DNA from: Desulfosporosinus lacus DSM 15449
GTDB lineage: Bacteria; Bacillota; Desulfitobacteriia; Desulfitobacteriales; Desulfitobacteriaceae
Direction of reading: 5' to 3'
NCBI RefSeq assembly: GCF_900129935.1
Contig: NZ_FQXJ01000013.1
Location: 92,257 to 156,256 of the forward strand
DNA length: 64,000 bases
This document shows, piece by piece, positions 16,164-25,288 of the stretch. The notes below the pieces were generated by a model, which was given only the letters and a program-made list of their open reading frames with translations, was not told the origin of the DNA and made no database searches. The position numbers and the translations under genes were made by a program. Position 1 is the stretch's first letter, and each line of letters starts with the position of its first letter.

Positions 16164-16982
16164 ATGGCTAAACATTCTAAAGTTGCTAATAATGCTAATA
16201 TCACAAATAATGTTAAAACTGCACGGATAATTTCTGTTGCCTCACAAAAAGGCGGGGTTGGCAAGACTGCAACTGTCACAAACATGGCTGTAGGGCTAGT
16301 TAGTCTTGGATATAAGACAGCTGTCATCGACATGGATGCTCAAGGTCATATCGCACTTTCGTTTGGGATCGAAAAAAGTAACTTAAAGAAAACGATTTAT
16401 GATGTTTTAATTGGTGAAGTAAAAATGAGAGACATAAAGCAAACTGCATTTGGGGTGGATCTATACTTATCAAACAATTCTCTTTCTGATCTCAGTCCAA
16501 AAGTAATGGCTCAACTTAACTCCAAGCAATTCCCTACTCCTAAATACCTTTTGAGAAATGCGATAGGTCAGATAAGAACCCGGTACGATTACATTCTCAT
16601 TGATACCTCTCCGAGCAATGACATACCCACAATGAATTCTCTGTTAGCGTCTACAGACATTATCATTCCGGTCCTTCCGGAAGGACTGTCCATTGATGGG
16701 ATCTTCGACACACTAATATTAATCAAGAATATCCAGGAACAAGGTGCAAAGGTCAATGTTTTAGGTATATTGCCTACGATGGTCCAAGACCATACTAACC
16801 TTCATCATGTGATGCTTCAAGATCTCCGGAAACGTTTTGCAGAGACCCCAGACATAAAGGTTTTTGACACAGTAATCAAACGAGCCATACGGCATGGACT
16901 AGCCCAGACCCACGGTGAACCGGACATTAAAAAAGCCCCCGAGTACCTTTCTTTTGTAAAGGAAGTACTTGCCATCGCATGA
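16164..16982 (+). CDS. ParA/Soj-family ATPase, orphan
   Basis: A 272-residue P-loop ATPase of the ParA/MinD group. The deviant Walker A motif is in SQKGGVGKTATVTN near residue 33, Walker A' in VIDMDAQGH and Walker B in YILIDTSPSND. ParA proteins position DNA or large complexes by ATP-driven pattern formation on the nucleoid or membrane. An N-terminal tail of about 25 residues rich in Asn and Lys precedes the domain. No ParB gene or parS-like site is next to it, so a partner encoded elsewhere, or a non-partition role, is likely. Its own promoter and terminator make it a single-gene unit. Confidence 0.88.
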   Translation: MAKHSKVANNANITNNVKTARIISVASQKGGVGKTATVTNMAVGLVSLGYKTAVIDMDAQGHIALSFGIEKSNLKKTIYDVLIGEVKMRDIKQTAFGVDLYLSNNSLSDLSPKVMAQLNSKQFPTPKYLLRNAIGQIRTRYDYILIDTSPSNDIPTMNSLLASTDIIIPVLPEGLSIDGIFDTLILIKNIQEQGAKVNVLGILPTMVQDHTNLHHVMLQDLRKRFAETPDIKVFDTVIKRAIRHGLAQTHGEPDIKKAPEYLSFVKEVLAIA

Positions 16983-17011
16983 GAAAAACAGAACATTTCA
17001 GATTCAAAATC

Positions 17012-17047
17012 CGGTAAGGGCATTAAAAGCCTTTACCGAATTTTTTT
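17012..17047 (+). terminator. Terminator of parA
   Basis: A 10-bp stem (CGGTAAGGGC / GCCTTTACCG with one G-T pair) followed by AATTTTTTT. The 280 bp from here to the next gene contain nothing else I can identify. Confidence 0.8.
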
Positions 17048-17328
17048 ACATCGAATTTTATCTAAAACACATTGAACTTTAAAGTTTGCGACAAGTTCTG
17101 CCAATCTCCGCTACTATTTTGACATGGTCTGTTTGTCGTAATTCTAGCAGAGAGAGGGCACTCTTCAAAATTTAACACTTAACAATTTAGGCTCTAGACG
17201 CCATGGGTTCGATGTACTCTGTCGTTGCGTGGAGCAATGCCAATAATTCGTATAAAGGAAAGACGCTCTCTAAAATATAGAACAAAGAATTGGGAATAAT
17301 AAGAATGAATCTTAAAGGAGGTATTGTG

Positions 17329-17502
17329 ATGGCAGAAAATAAGTCAAAAGATAAGTTCTTAGCAAACCCAATTGAAAAGCATGACACGGCCGCTTGGCGG
17401 GGGCATATCGAAAGTGTTAAACCCCAATCGAATGTACCTATCCCCAGCGAAGAATCCGTAAATAGTGCCAAAGAATGGGTCGATACAAATTCCTTGTCAT
17501 AA
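17329..17502 (+). CDS. Small conserved protein, DUF3787-like
   Basis: A 57-residue protein starting MAENKSKDKFLANPIEKH, with AAAGGAGG 8 bp upstream of the ATG. Features: ANPIEKHDTAAW near residue 12 and the end VPIPSEESVNSAKEWVDTN. I recall this pattern from the clostridial DUF3787 family, whose function is unknown; the assignment is from memory. No membrane segment. It has its own terminator, so it is expressed alone. Confidence 0.7.
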   Translation: MAENKSKDKFLANPIEKHDTAAWRGHIESVKPQSNVPIPSEESVNSAKEWVDTNSLS

Positions 17503-17523
17503 CAAATAACGTATACCTAAATG

Positions 17524-17565
17524 AAATGACTCCCGAACTATAGTTGTCCGGGAGTCATTTCGTTT
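17524..17565 (+). terminator. Terminator of the DUF3787-like gene
   Basis: A 12-bp perfect stem (AAATGACTCCCG / CGGGAGTCATTT), then CGTTT. Confidence 0.75.
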
Positions 17566-17738
17566 AGTGTGTTCGGATGCTAATAATTATTTGAATTGGA
17601 TGTTTAATATAATCCTAGATGTGGGATGGTATACTTTTTCGATTTTCGACAAATATCTTGACATACAGCTTATAATACTATAATACTAAATATGTTTTGA
17701 TATTCTAGTATTAATTAAGAATGAAGGGTACGATAACT

Positions 17739-18863
17739 GTGGAAAAGGTTGAAATACTCATTATAGGAGCCGGGGTCGTAGGCTTAGCAATTGCCGCAGA
17801 GCTATCTAAACAATTTGATGATGGTTCAGTAGTTTTGCTGGAACGGCATAGTAAATTTGGACAAGAAACCTCAAGCCGCAACAGCGAAGTAATCCATGCC
17901 GGTATTTATTACCCAACAGGAAGCCTAAAGGCAAAATTGTGTGTTGAGGGTAACCAAAAACTATATCAGTTTTGTCAGGAATGGGAAATACCACATAAAC
18001 GTATCGGAAAATTAATTATTGCTCGCAATGAGGAAGAAATCCCGGCATTAGAATCAGTTTTGACTCAGGGTCGCAAGAACGGGGTTAATGATCTGGAACT
18101 ATTGGATAAAGATCAAATTACAAAATTAGAACCAAATATAAGAGCCACGGCCGGACTATTATCTCCCTCAACGGGGATTATTGATTCACACAAGTTAATG
18201 TTAAGACTTGAATGGCTTGCTCTGGAACAAGGTGCCATCGTTGCCTATAATCATGAAGTAATTGGAATTGATTCAAAAGGCGATGGATATCATGTGACCT
18301 ACCATAATCCCACAGGCCAACTTGAATCGATTCATTGTCGCTGGTTAATCAATTGCGCAGGATTAAACTCCGATCAAATCTTTTCATTCTTGGGAATTAA
18401 CATAGATGACATTGGTTACCGCATCTACCCTTGTAAGGGGGAATATTTTTCCGTTTCAAATACCAAGTCGGCTTTAGTGTCACGGCTAATCTATCCGCCT
18501 CCATTAAAGGATCTAAAGGGTTTAGGCATTCATGCTACCAAAGCATTGGATGGCCGATTGAGATTTGGTCCAAATGCAATCTATACAGAAACGTTGGATT
18601 ACGATGTAAATGAAGATCATGCCCAAGAGTTTTATAACGCGGTCAATACCTACATGCCATTTTTAAAATCTACAGATTTCCATCCGGATATGGCAGGTAT
18701 AAGACCTAAAATTCAAGCCCCAGGTGATCCCATCCGTGATTTTATTGTCTGTCATGAAGTTGAACGCGGATTTGAGGGGTTGATTAATCTGATTGGCATC
18801 GAATCTCCTGGCTTAACCTCGTCATTAACTTTAGCAGAGATGGTTAAAGACTTAATTCAATGA
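17739..18863 (+). CDS. LhgO-like FAD-dependent 2-hydroxyacid oxidoreductase
   Basis: An FAD enzyme of the DAO family closest in pattern to L-2-hydroxyglutarate dehydrogenase/oxidase (LhgO/L2HGDH). The dinucleotide-binding motif IGAGVVGLAIAAELS is at the N-terminus, followed by SSRNSEVIHAGIYYP, typical of this group, and the C-terminal GLINLIGIESPGLTSSLT. A GTG at 17739 is preferred because AAGGG lies 9 bp before it. An ATG 18 bp upstream (17721) has no ribosome site. It oxidises an L-2-hydroxy acid to the 2-oxo acid, passing electrons to a quinone or other acceptor. It stands alone with about 75 bp to rnz. Confidence 0.85.
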   Translation: MEKVEILIIGAGVVGLAIAAELSKQFDDGSVVLLERHSKFGQETSSRNSEVIHAGIYYPTGSLKAKLCVEGNQKLYQFCQEWEIPHKRIGKLIIARNEEEIPALESVLTQGRKNGVNDLELLDKDQITKLEPNIRATAGLLSPSTGIIDSHKLMLRLEWLALEQGAIVAYNHEVIGIDSKGDGYHVTYHNPTGQLESIHCRWLINCAGLNSDQIFSFLGINIDDIGYRIYPCKGEYFSVSNTKSALVSRLIYPPPLKDLKGLGIHATKALDGRLRFGPNAIYTETLDYDVNEDHAQEFYNAVNTYMPFLKSTDFHPDMAGIRPKIQAPGDPIRDFIVCHEVERGFEGLINLIGIESPGLTSSLTLAEMVKDLIQ

Positions 18864-18937
18864 TTACACTCTCTACACGGACTGAGGGTACAACAAATTA
18901 ACTGATAGAACTCATGAATTTTGGTTGAGGAGTTTTT

Positions 18938-19855
18938 ATGCTTAACGTTTGTCTATTGGGAACAGGAGGTATGATGCCGCTACCAAACAGATGGCTGACA
19001 TCCCTTCTGATAAAGTATAACGGAAAAATGCTTCTAATAGATTGTGGTGAAGGAACTCAAATCCCGCTGAAGAAGCTTAAATGGGGTTTTAAATCTATTG
19101 ATGCCATTCTATTTACCCATTATCATGCAGATCATATAGCGGGATTACCCGGACTGCTTCTTACTATAGGCAATGCAGGAAGGAAAGAACCGTTAACTTT
19201 GATGGGGCCTCCGGGCATAAAAAAAGTTGTTGCGGGTTTAACTGTCATTTCACCTGAATTACCTTATGAGTTGACATTAATTGAGCTATCAGACATTGAA
19301 AGTACTAAAACATGCATAAGCCATATTGAAATGGAGATTAAGGGTATACCCGTTGATCATACTCTTCCTTGCTTGTCATATTCTATTGAGCTTATAAGAC
19401 AGGGCGAATTTGATGTAGAACGCGCTAAGGAACTGAGTATTCCGGTAAACTACTGGAACAGTCTTCAGAAAGGTATGAATATTACCTTTGAAGGAAAGAC
19501 TGTAAGTCCTGAAATGGTTATTGGTGAAACGAGGAAAGGGATTAAGGTTTCCTATTGTACTGATACAAGGCCAACAAAAGGTTTAATAGAGTTTATTAAA
19601 GACTCAGACCTCTTTATTTGTGAAGGAATGTACGGCAATGAAGACGACTTATGCAAAGCAGAGCAAAAAAAACATATGATGTTTTCTGAAGCCGGATTAC
19701 TCGCAAAACAAGGAAGCGTAAAAGAACTCTGGCTAACTCATTATAGTCCGTCACTGACAAAGCCAGAGGAATACATTGAGCCTGTGAGAACAATCTTCAA
19801 AAATACACTTGCAGGAAGTGATTTACTTATTAAGTCTATAAAGTATACGGATTAA
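18938..19855 (+). CDS. rnz: Ribonuclease Z
   Basis: A 305-residue tRNA 3'-processing endonuclease of the metallo-beta-lactamase fold. The zinc motif is FTHYHADHIAGLPG near residue 63, and later ligands are in CTDTRPTKG and LTHYSPS. The N-terminus LGTGGMMPLPNRWLTS matches the family's phosphate-binding loop. It removes 3' trailers from tRNA precursors. GAGGAG precedes the ATG. The gene ends before a very long perfect palindrome that probably terminates it. Confidence 0.92.
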   Translation: MLNVCLLGTGGMMPLPNRWLTSLLIKYNGKMLLIDCGEGTQIPLKKLKWGFKSIDAILFTHYHADHIAGLPGLLLTIGNAGRKEPLTLMGPPGIKKVVAGLTVISPELPYELTLIELSDIESTKTCISHIEMEIKGIPVDHTLPCLSYSIELIRQGEFDVERAKELSIPVNYWNSLQKGMNITFEGKTVSPEMVIGETRKGIKVSYCTDTRPTKGLIEFIKDSDLFICEGMYGNEDDLCKAEQKKHMMFSEAGLLAKQGSVKELWLTHYSPSLTKPEEYIEPVRTIFKNTLAGSDLLIKSIKYTD

Positions 19856-19987
19856 TAAGTAAATCCTTTCATTGCGAGAGTATACCACGTTGACTTGAGG
19901 TAAATATGACTAGTTAAGACATTTATTATCTTCCCTAGCCAGAGAATACTTTCTGCCATCCACTGTATTTTTTATTGCCCATAAAAT

Positions 19988-20044
19988 TTAATACGAATTA
20001 TAAGAGGGTGCTGTTAAGCAGCACCCTCTTATAATTCGTATTAA
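19988..20044. terminator. 57-bp perfect palindrome, probable bidirectional terminator
   Basis: Two 26-bp arms, 19988-20013 and 20019-20044, are exact inverted copies around a 5-nt loop TTAAG. The core GAGGGTGCTG / CAGCACCCTC is GC-rich and flanked by AT-rich stem, so transcripts from either side form a hairpin followed by U-rich sequence. It lies between convergent genes, rnz and a small minus-strand gene. Confidence 0.75.
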
Positions 20045-20051
20045 CCAGTTT

Positions 20052-20198
20052 CTAACTTTTTCGTTGTTCCTTTTTAGTTTGCCCTAATCGTTCTATTTTT
20101 GGTTCATAAGCTTGTTTCTTTAATTCTTGAAAATGCTGATCCATTTCAGGAAATTTATCTGATAAAACTTCTCTTCTAGATTCATCTTTATTGCTCAT
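20052..20198 (-). CDS. Small charged protein of unknown function
   Basis: A 48-residue protein beginning MSNKDESRREVLSDKFPEMD and ending KKEQRKS. AAGGAGG lies 10 bp before the ATG, and the downstream palindrome gives it a terminator, so it looks like a genuine gene. The composition is strongly charged (Lys, Glu, Arg, Gln) and helical, without cysteines or membrane segment. I do not recognise the family. Small charged proteins of this sort are common in spore-formers. Confidence 0.6.
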   Translation of the reverse strand: MSNKDESRREVLSDKFPEMDQHFQELKKQAYEPKIERLGQTKKEQRKS

Positions 20199-20550
20199 TA
20201 ATTTTAAACCTCCTTAAAATTTAACTTGTAACCTTAACAGTATTTCCTTAATTGACGGAAAGATGTTTGGGATTTTTTATGAATTAAGTAAATCTTCTTT
20301 TAGATTTAACACAGAAACTTCCGTAATCCCTGTAAAATTTTGTTTTAGCGGCGACGGCCTTAGTATTCCTTGCCTTATGTTTGATCGAAACAGCACCAGT
20401 CAACTCAAAAAACAAGCTAATACTTCAAATAGTCCAGCCTATAACAACAAAGGTCCTCAGAGTATTCTCTGTAAAGAGTTCTACGAATTAGCAAAAATAA
20501 AAAAATGTGCTCTGGTCAACTTATTGGACCTGAGCACATTTTCTTCAATT
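20199..20550. other. 352-bp intergenic region
   Basis: Apart from the leader of the small gene (20199-20220) and the cupin terminator (20491-20543) I see nothing certain here. A plus-strand frame runs through it into the cupin gene, but it has no ribosome site and ends inside the opposite-strand gene, so I do not call it. Confidence 0.5.
20491..20543 (-). terminator. Terminator of the cupin gene
   Basis: On the minus strand AAAATGTGCTC pairs with GAGCACATTTT, with an inner GGTCC / GACC pairing, and is followed by TTTTTTTATTTTT. Confidence 0.85.
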
Positions 20551-20898
20551 TTAAAGTCTAATAACTTCAAGAGGAACGGGTCCACATACCCCAACAAAGA
20601 TAAATCGTTCTTTACCAGTGTTTCTCATCCCATGAGTTTGGCCTGCTTTAGCCAGGATAGCCATTCCTTTTTTAATTTCTACTTCTTGTCCCTCTCCGGC
20701 AAAGTAAAGACCAGATTCTCCTTGCAAGCAGATCCAGACATCGTCCGCATTAGGATGTGAATGTAAAAATACTTCTTGGCCTGGCTCAAGGCACCACATC
20801 GCTGCTAATGTTTTATCAGATTCATATACTGCTACTTTTTGCGGGACATTCTCATCAAATTGTGCCAGTTGGTCTAAATTAAATACCCTGTCCTTCAT
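20551..20898 (-). CDS. Small cupin-domain protein
   Basis: A 115-residue single-domain cupin, a beta-barrel that normally binds one metal ion. Motif 1 is HSHPNADDVWICLQGESG (His-His and a Glu at the end); motif 2, AKAGQTHGMRNTG, supplies the last His. AGAAGGAGG precedes the ATG. It lies 48 bp after the second lactate permease on the same strand and may be co-transcribed with it. Small cupins can be isomerases, dioxygenases or sensors. The context hints at a link with organic-acid use, but no reaction can be named. Confidence 0.85.
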   Translation of the reverse strand: MKDRVFNLDQLAQFDENVPQKVAVYESDKTLAAMWCLEPGQEVFLHSHPNADDVWICLQGESGLYFAGEGQEVEIKKGMAILAKAGQTHGMRNTGKERFIFVGVCGPVPLEVIRL

Positions 20899-20946
20899 AT
20901 GTTTAACCTCCTTCTAATTCCAAAGCAACTATTTTAGATTGATTCC

Positions 20947-22614
20947 TTATCCAACTGCAGAAGTAACTACAGGTAGAACTCCAGGTATAACATAGGCAAA
21001 TATTAAGATCATAACAATTACTATAGCTAAAAGTATAACCGAGTATTTAAAGGTACGTCTAAAAATATCTGTTTCTCTCCCTACTAACCCTACCGCAGCA
21101 CAGGCAATTGCTATTGACTGTGGAGAAATAAGCTTACCCATGATTCCTCCTGTAAGGCTGGCGGACACGGTTAGAATAGGATTTAACCCAAGTTGTCCCG
21201 CTGTAACCTGCTGCAGTTTACCAAATAGGGCAGCTGAAGAAGTAACAGAACCAGTGAGAAAGACGCCTAACCAACCTAGGATTGGAGAAAAGACAGGGAA
21301 AATGGCACCGGTTGAAGCAAAAGCTAAGCCCAAGGTATATGACATACCTGAGTAATTCGCTAAATAAGCCAAGCCAAGAACCGAAGCAATTGTTAACAAA
21401 GAGAAAGCCAGTTGTTTTAAAGTTCTTGTAAAGACTTTAATTCCTGTTTGAGGACTCATTTTTAAAATAACCATGGAAATAATAGCAGCAAATAACATCG
21501 CCGTACCTGGTGCGGCAAAGAAATCCCATTTGTAGCTCGCTGCATATACGCTAGGTTCGGATACAATTGGTGCAGTCTTATAAACAAGACCATCCAGCCC
21601 CGGCCAATGCGGAATATTAACAAACCACTGCAGATCTTTAGCAACCCAATTCTTGAACAAGGGTGTACCCCAAAAGCCCATGATGAGAGTCAACACTAAA
21701 AAGGGAGACCAGGCTTTGAAGATTTGTCCTCCGGTATAGCTGATTTCTGAAGTACTTGAAAGATCAGGATCATCTGGGAAACGCCAAATAGATTTGGGCT
21801 TCCAAAAACGAAGAAACACCGTCAGAGAAATTAGACAAACAATGGGAGCAACGATACTCGGCAGTGTAGGTCCAAGGTAATTGGTTACCAAGTAGAAAGG
21901 AATCGTAAAGCTAATTCCGGCCACAAGTACCGCTGGCAAAACTTCTGCAGTCTTTTTCCAGCCAACCATAACGATTAGCATTGCAAATGGGATAATCATA
22001 GCAATGATTGAAACCTCACGCCCAACTGCTGCTGCTAAAATATTTTCGTTAATTCCTGTAACCGAAGACATCATAATCGTTGGCGTTCCCACTGGTCCAA
22101 AAGGGACTGGCGGAACGTTCGCCACGAGACAAATAACTGCCGCCCATAATGGATTAAAGCCCAGACCAACTAACATTGCGGCAGCAATTGCCACCGGAGC
22201 GCCCTGACCTGCTGCCCCTTCCATAAAGGCTGAAAATGCAAAGGCAATCAGCAACGCTTGCATTCTTCGATCACTGGAAATAGAGGAAATAGAGCTTTTA
22301 ATAATTTCAAATTGACCAGCTTCGACCGTTAGATTATATAGGAAAACAGCCGTAATAATAATCCAACCAATCGGAAACAGCCCGTTCACTGCCCCTAAGA
22401 TTGTAGAGGAAACGGCAATACCAACCGGCATTTTATAGACAAGGACTACATCAATAATCGCGATGAGCAAGGTCAATAGTCCAGCCACATGCCCTTTCAT
22501 TCGCTTTATTGCCAGAGCCCAAAACAGGAAAAAGATCGGAATTGCCACAACTAATGCGGTTAAACCAGCATTTCCTAAAGATGTATAATTCTGTAACCAC
22601 TGCATATTCTTCAT
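20947..22614 (-). CDS. lctP: L-lactate permease family transporter, copy 2
   Basis: A 555-residue membrane protein of the LctP/LldP family, proton-coupled import of lactate (and glycolate in some members). About 12-14 helices. Family-typical segments are AFSAFMEGAAGQGAPVAIAA, the repeated FLTGSVTSSAALFGKLQQ and GKLISPQSIAIA. It lies 11 bp after a 553-residue paralogue with the same layout, so the pair is a tandem duplication. In this copy the motif reads GAAGQGAP where copy 1 has GAAGFGAP, and SVTSSAA where copy 1 has SDTSANA. The two may therefore differ in specificity. Confidence 0.93.
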   Translation of the reverse strand: MKNMQWLQNYTSLGNAGLTALVVAIPIFFLFWALAIKRMKGHVAGLLTLLIAIIDVVLVYKMPVGIAVSSTILGAVNGLFPIGWIIITAVFLYNLTVEAGQFEIIKSSISSISSDRRMQALLIAFAFSAFMEGAAGQGAPVAIAAAMLVGLGFNPLWAAVICLVANVPPVPFGPVGTPTIMMSSVTGINENILAAAVGREVSIIAMIIPFAMLIVMVGWKKTAEVLPAVLVAGISFTIPFYLVTNYLGPTLPSIVAPIVCLISLTVFLRFWKPKSIWRFPDDPDLSSTSEISYTGGQIFKAWSPFLVLTLIMGFWGTPLFKNWVAKDLQWFVNIPHWPGLDGLVYKTAPIVSEPSVYAASYKWDFFAAPGTAMLFAAIISMVILKMSPQTGIKVFTRTLKQLAFSLLTIASVLGLAYLANYSGMSYTLGLAFASTGAIFPVFSPILGWLGVFLTGSVTSSAALFGKLQQVTAGQLGLNPILTVSASLTGGIMGKLISPQSIAIACAAVGLVGRETDIFRRTFKYSVILLAIVIVMILIFAYVIPGVLPVVTSAVG

Positions 22615-22625
22615 TCCTCTGCGAT

Positions 22626-24287
22626 TTATTTAAGTGCTGAAGCCACCGTAGGTATCATCCCTGGAAAGACATAAGCTTGTAGGGTTATCATCACACAAAC
22701 GACAACTAGGAATATGAGGGAATGTTTGATTGTGAAGCGGAACAGATCGGATTCCCGCCCGACAAGTGAGGTAGCTGCAGCTGCGACGGCAATCGATTGG
22801 GGAGAGATCATTTTCCCAACAACGCCACCTGAGCTGTTGGCCGCTACTGTAAGCACGGGATTAACCCCGATTTGTTCAGCGGTAACTTGCTGTAACTTTC
22901 CAAACAGAGCGTTAGCTGAAGTATCCGAACCCGTAAGGAATACGCCCATCCACCCCAGAACTGGAGAAAGGAATGGAAAAGCTTTTCCGGTTGAAGCAAA
23001 TAATAGCCCTAGTGTGAAGGATAGCCCTGAATAATTTGCTAAGTAAGCAAAACCAAGTACAGATCCCATCGTAATAATCGGATACATGAGTTGCTTTAAT
23101 GTCCGTCCAAAGACCTCCATACCTTTTGATGGAGCAACTCGCAGAACTAACATGGAGATCATGGCAGTTATAAGAATTGCGGTACCTCCGGCTGAAAAGA
23201 ACTCCCATTTGTATGAAGCCCCATAAACCGAAGAACTTGGTACAATGGGAGCCATTTTATATACTAACCCATCAAGACCTGGCCAATGGGGAATATTGAT
23301 GAACCATTTTAAGTCTTGGGTTACCCAATTTTTGAATGCCGGAGTACCCCAGATGGCTACCATGACCGTTAAGATGGCAAATGGAGACCAAGCTTTAACG
23401 ACCTGTCCGGCAGTATGTTTCGTGGGTTTAAATTCGTTCTCCTTTTTCTCACTTGGAAAACGCCAGATTGTTTTGGGCTTCCAAAACCTTAAAAAAACTG
23501 TGGTAGCCACTAAAGAAGTTAGTGAGGAAATAATATCCGGCAGATAAGCGCCCAAATAGTTAGAAGACCACCACTGCGCAACGGCAAAGGATATGCCCGT
23601 TACCAGAATCGCAGGCAACACTTCTCTGGCGGCTTTCCAGCCTGCCATGAGAACAATTAGATAGAGCGGAATCACGACTGATAGAAATGGCAGTTGTCGC
23701 CCCACCGCTTGCGAAATAACAAAGTCACCTAAACCCGTTACCGCTCCAGCGGCAATAATAGGACTTCCAATCGCACCAAAGGCAACTGGAGCAGTATTGG
23801 CGATTAAACACAATCCTGCAGCATACAAGGGTTCAAAACCCAAACCAATAAGAATGGCACCAGAAATTGCGACTGGGGCACCAAAACCTGCCGCGCCCTC
23901 TAAAAACGCGCCGAAGCAAAAAGCGACCAGCAAGGCTTGAATCCGGCGATCATCGGAAATCGAGGCAATAGAACTTTTAATAATTTCAAAGTGTCCTGAT
24001 TCAACGGTTAAGTTATACAAAAAAACAGCGGCAATAACTATCCAAGCAATTGGAAATAATCCATTAATAATTCCTAAGGCACTTGCCGAAAGAGCAGTTC
24101 CGACAGGCATTTTATAAACAAGTACTACGTCAATCAAGGTTATTGCCAAGGTCATTAACCCTGCAATATAACCCTTCATTCGTTTGACAGCCAGTGCCCA
24201 AAACAAGAAAAAAATCGGAATAGAAACTACTAGCGCTGTGAGCCCTATGCTATTGTTAAGTGCAGCATAATTTTGATTCCATGGCAT
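22626..24287 (-). CDS. lctP: L-lactate permease family transporter, copy 1
   Basis: A 553-residue lactate permease and first gene of the tandem pair. It has the canonical CFGAFLEGAAGFGAPVAISG, FLTGSDTSANALFGKLQQ and GKMISPQSIAVAAAA segments. The ribosome site GGGAG lies before the ATG. The leader upstream (24288-24430) contains a putative promoter. The LytS/LytTR two-component genes lie directly upstream on the same strand, separated by a strong terminator, so this operon is a good candidate target for that response regulator (inference). Confidence 0.94.
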   Translation of the reverse strand: MPWNQNYAALNNSIGLTALVVSIPIFFLFWALAVKRMKGYIAGLMTLAITLIDVVLVYKMPVGTALSASALGIINGLFPIAWIVIAAVFLYNLTVESGHFEIIKSSIASISDDRRIQALLVAFCFGAFLEGAAGFGAPVAISGAILIGLGFEPLYAAGLCLIANTAPVAFGAIGSPIIAAGAVTGLGDFVISQAVGRQLPFLSVVIPLYLIVLMAGWKAAREVLPAILVTGISFAVAQWWSSNYLGAYLPDIISSLTSLVATTVFLRFWKPKTIWRFPSEKKENEFKPTKHTAGQVVKAWSPFAILTVMVAIWGTPAFKNWVTQDLKWFINIPHWPGLDGLVYKMAPIVPSSSVYGASYKWEFFSAGGTAILITAMISMLVLRVAPSKGMEVFGRTLKQLMYPIITMGSVLGFAYLANYSGLSFTLGLLFASTGKAFPFLSPVLGWMGVFLTGSDTSANALFGKLQQVTAEQIGVNPVLTVAANSSGGVVGKMISPQSIAVAAAATSLVGRESDLFRFTIKHSLIFLVVVCVMITLQAYVFPGMIPTVASALK

Positions 24288-24356
24288 TTGCTTTTTCTCC
24301 CTTCATTTCAAATAACAGCATGAGATGTGTAAACCTATTAGTACACCACCTTTTGA

Positions 24357-24386
24357 TAAATATTTTAAAATATATTTGAATTTCAA
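24357..24386 (-). promoter_or_regulatory. Putative promoter of the lactate permease operon
   Basis: Minus-strand TTGAAA (24381-24386) and TATTTA (24357-24362) are spaced by 18 bp, within a very AT-rich leader that contains the palindrome ATATTTTAAAATAT. Weak -10; assigned by eye. Confidence 0.3.
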
Positions 24387-24430
24387 TTATGATTGTACAA
24401 AACATTACTAATATTATTTTAAGATTCGAC

Positions 24431-24474
24431 AAAAAAAACAGGATTTCATGACTGAAAAGCCATAAATCCTGTTT
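24431..24474 (-). terminator. Terminator of the LytS/LytTR operon
   Basis: AAACAGGATTT / AAATCCTGTTT stem, followed on the minus strand by a run of eight T, directly after the response regulator gene. Confidence 0.85.
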
Positions 24475-24484
24475 GAAAGGATTC

Positions 24485-25285
24485 CTATAGTTTCAAACGA
24501 TATCTTAGCGATTTAACATGTGTTCTACTAACTGGGATTTCCGAGCCATCTTGCATTGTCAAATTAAAAGTGTTATTAAACCAAGGAACAACAGCATCAA
24601 CCTTATTCAGGTTCGCAATATAACTTTTATGCACTCTTAAAAACGAATCTCCTAAAACACTCTCAAGTTCGTTCAAGGTATAGTTCGTTAAGTAGTTCCT
24701 CTTATCTGTAAAGACCCGAACCGATCTTTCTTCAATAGTTGCATAAAGGATTTCTTCAAAAGGAATCAGATATATCTTCTCATTGTCTTCAACTTTGAGT
24801 TTAGACCTTCCATTATTGGGCTGGAGAATTGAGTAGATTCGATCTAACTTATCCATAAATTCGTTTGCTATAAGTCCATCTTCTTGTTCTTGTAAATTAT
24901 TTTGCTTTTCCAGGCGCGTTTTTAATCTCTGAACAGTTTCCTCTAACCTTTCTTCTTTGAATGGTTTTAATAAATAATCTGTGGCGTTTAAATCAAAAGC
25001 CTGAACTGCATAATGATTGTAAGCTGTGGCAAAAACGACGGCTGGCTTTATCGCAATTTCCATATCTCTTGAAATTTTCATTGCCGTATCTATGCCAGAA
25101 CCATCGGGCATTTCTATATCCAAAAAAACAACGTCAGGCTTTAATTCACTTACTTGTTTCAGAACTTCCTCATTGGTTGAGGCTTCTCCAATTATCTCGA
25201 TTTCTTGCATTTTACTTAATAAATAAATTAATTCATCCCGTGCCGGTCGTTCATCATCCGCTACGACAACTCTCATCCATTCCAC
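24485..25285 (-). CDS. LytTR-family response regulator
   Basis: A 266-residue DNA-binding response regulator. The N-terminal receiver domain (about 5-125) has the phosphoacceptor Asp in PDVVFLDIEMPDGSG and the switch Lys in DYLLKPFKEE. A linker of about 35 residues leads to a C-terminal LytTR domain (about 165-266) with FLRVHKSYIANLNKV and PVSRTHVKSLR. LytTR domains bind direct repeats in promoters. The gene lies 3 bp after its sensor kinase. The downstream lactate permease operon is the obvious candidate target. Confidence 0.93.
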   Translation of the reverse strand: MEWMRVVVADDERPARDELIYLLSKMQEIEIIGEASTNEEVLKQVSELKPDVVFLDIEMPDGSGIDTAMKISRDMEIAIKPAVVFATAYNHYAVQAFDLNATDYLLKPFKEERLEETVQRLKTRLEKQNNLQEQEDGLIANEFMDKLDRIYSILQPNNGRSKLKVEDNEKIYLIPFEEILYATIEERSVRVFTDKRNYLTNYTLNELESVLGDSFLRVHKSYIANLNKVDAVVPWFNNTFNLTMQDGSEIPVSRTHVKSLRYRLKL

Positions 25286-25288
25286 TCC

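Noticed and set aside
20263..20760. Plus-strand open frame of 165 codons
   Set aside because: It runs over the cupin terminator and antisense into the cupin gene, which has full cupin motifs and a good ribosome site.
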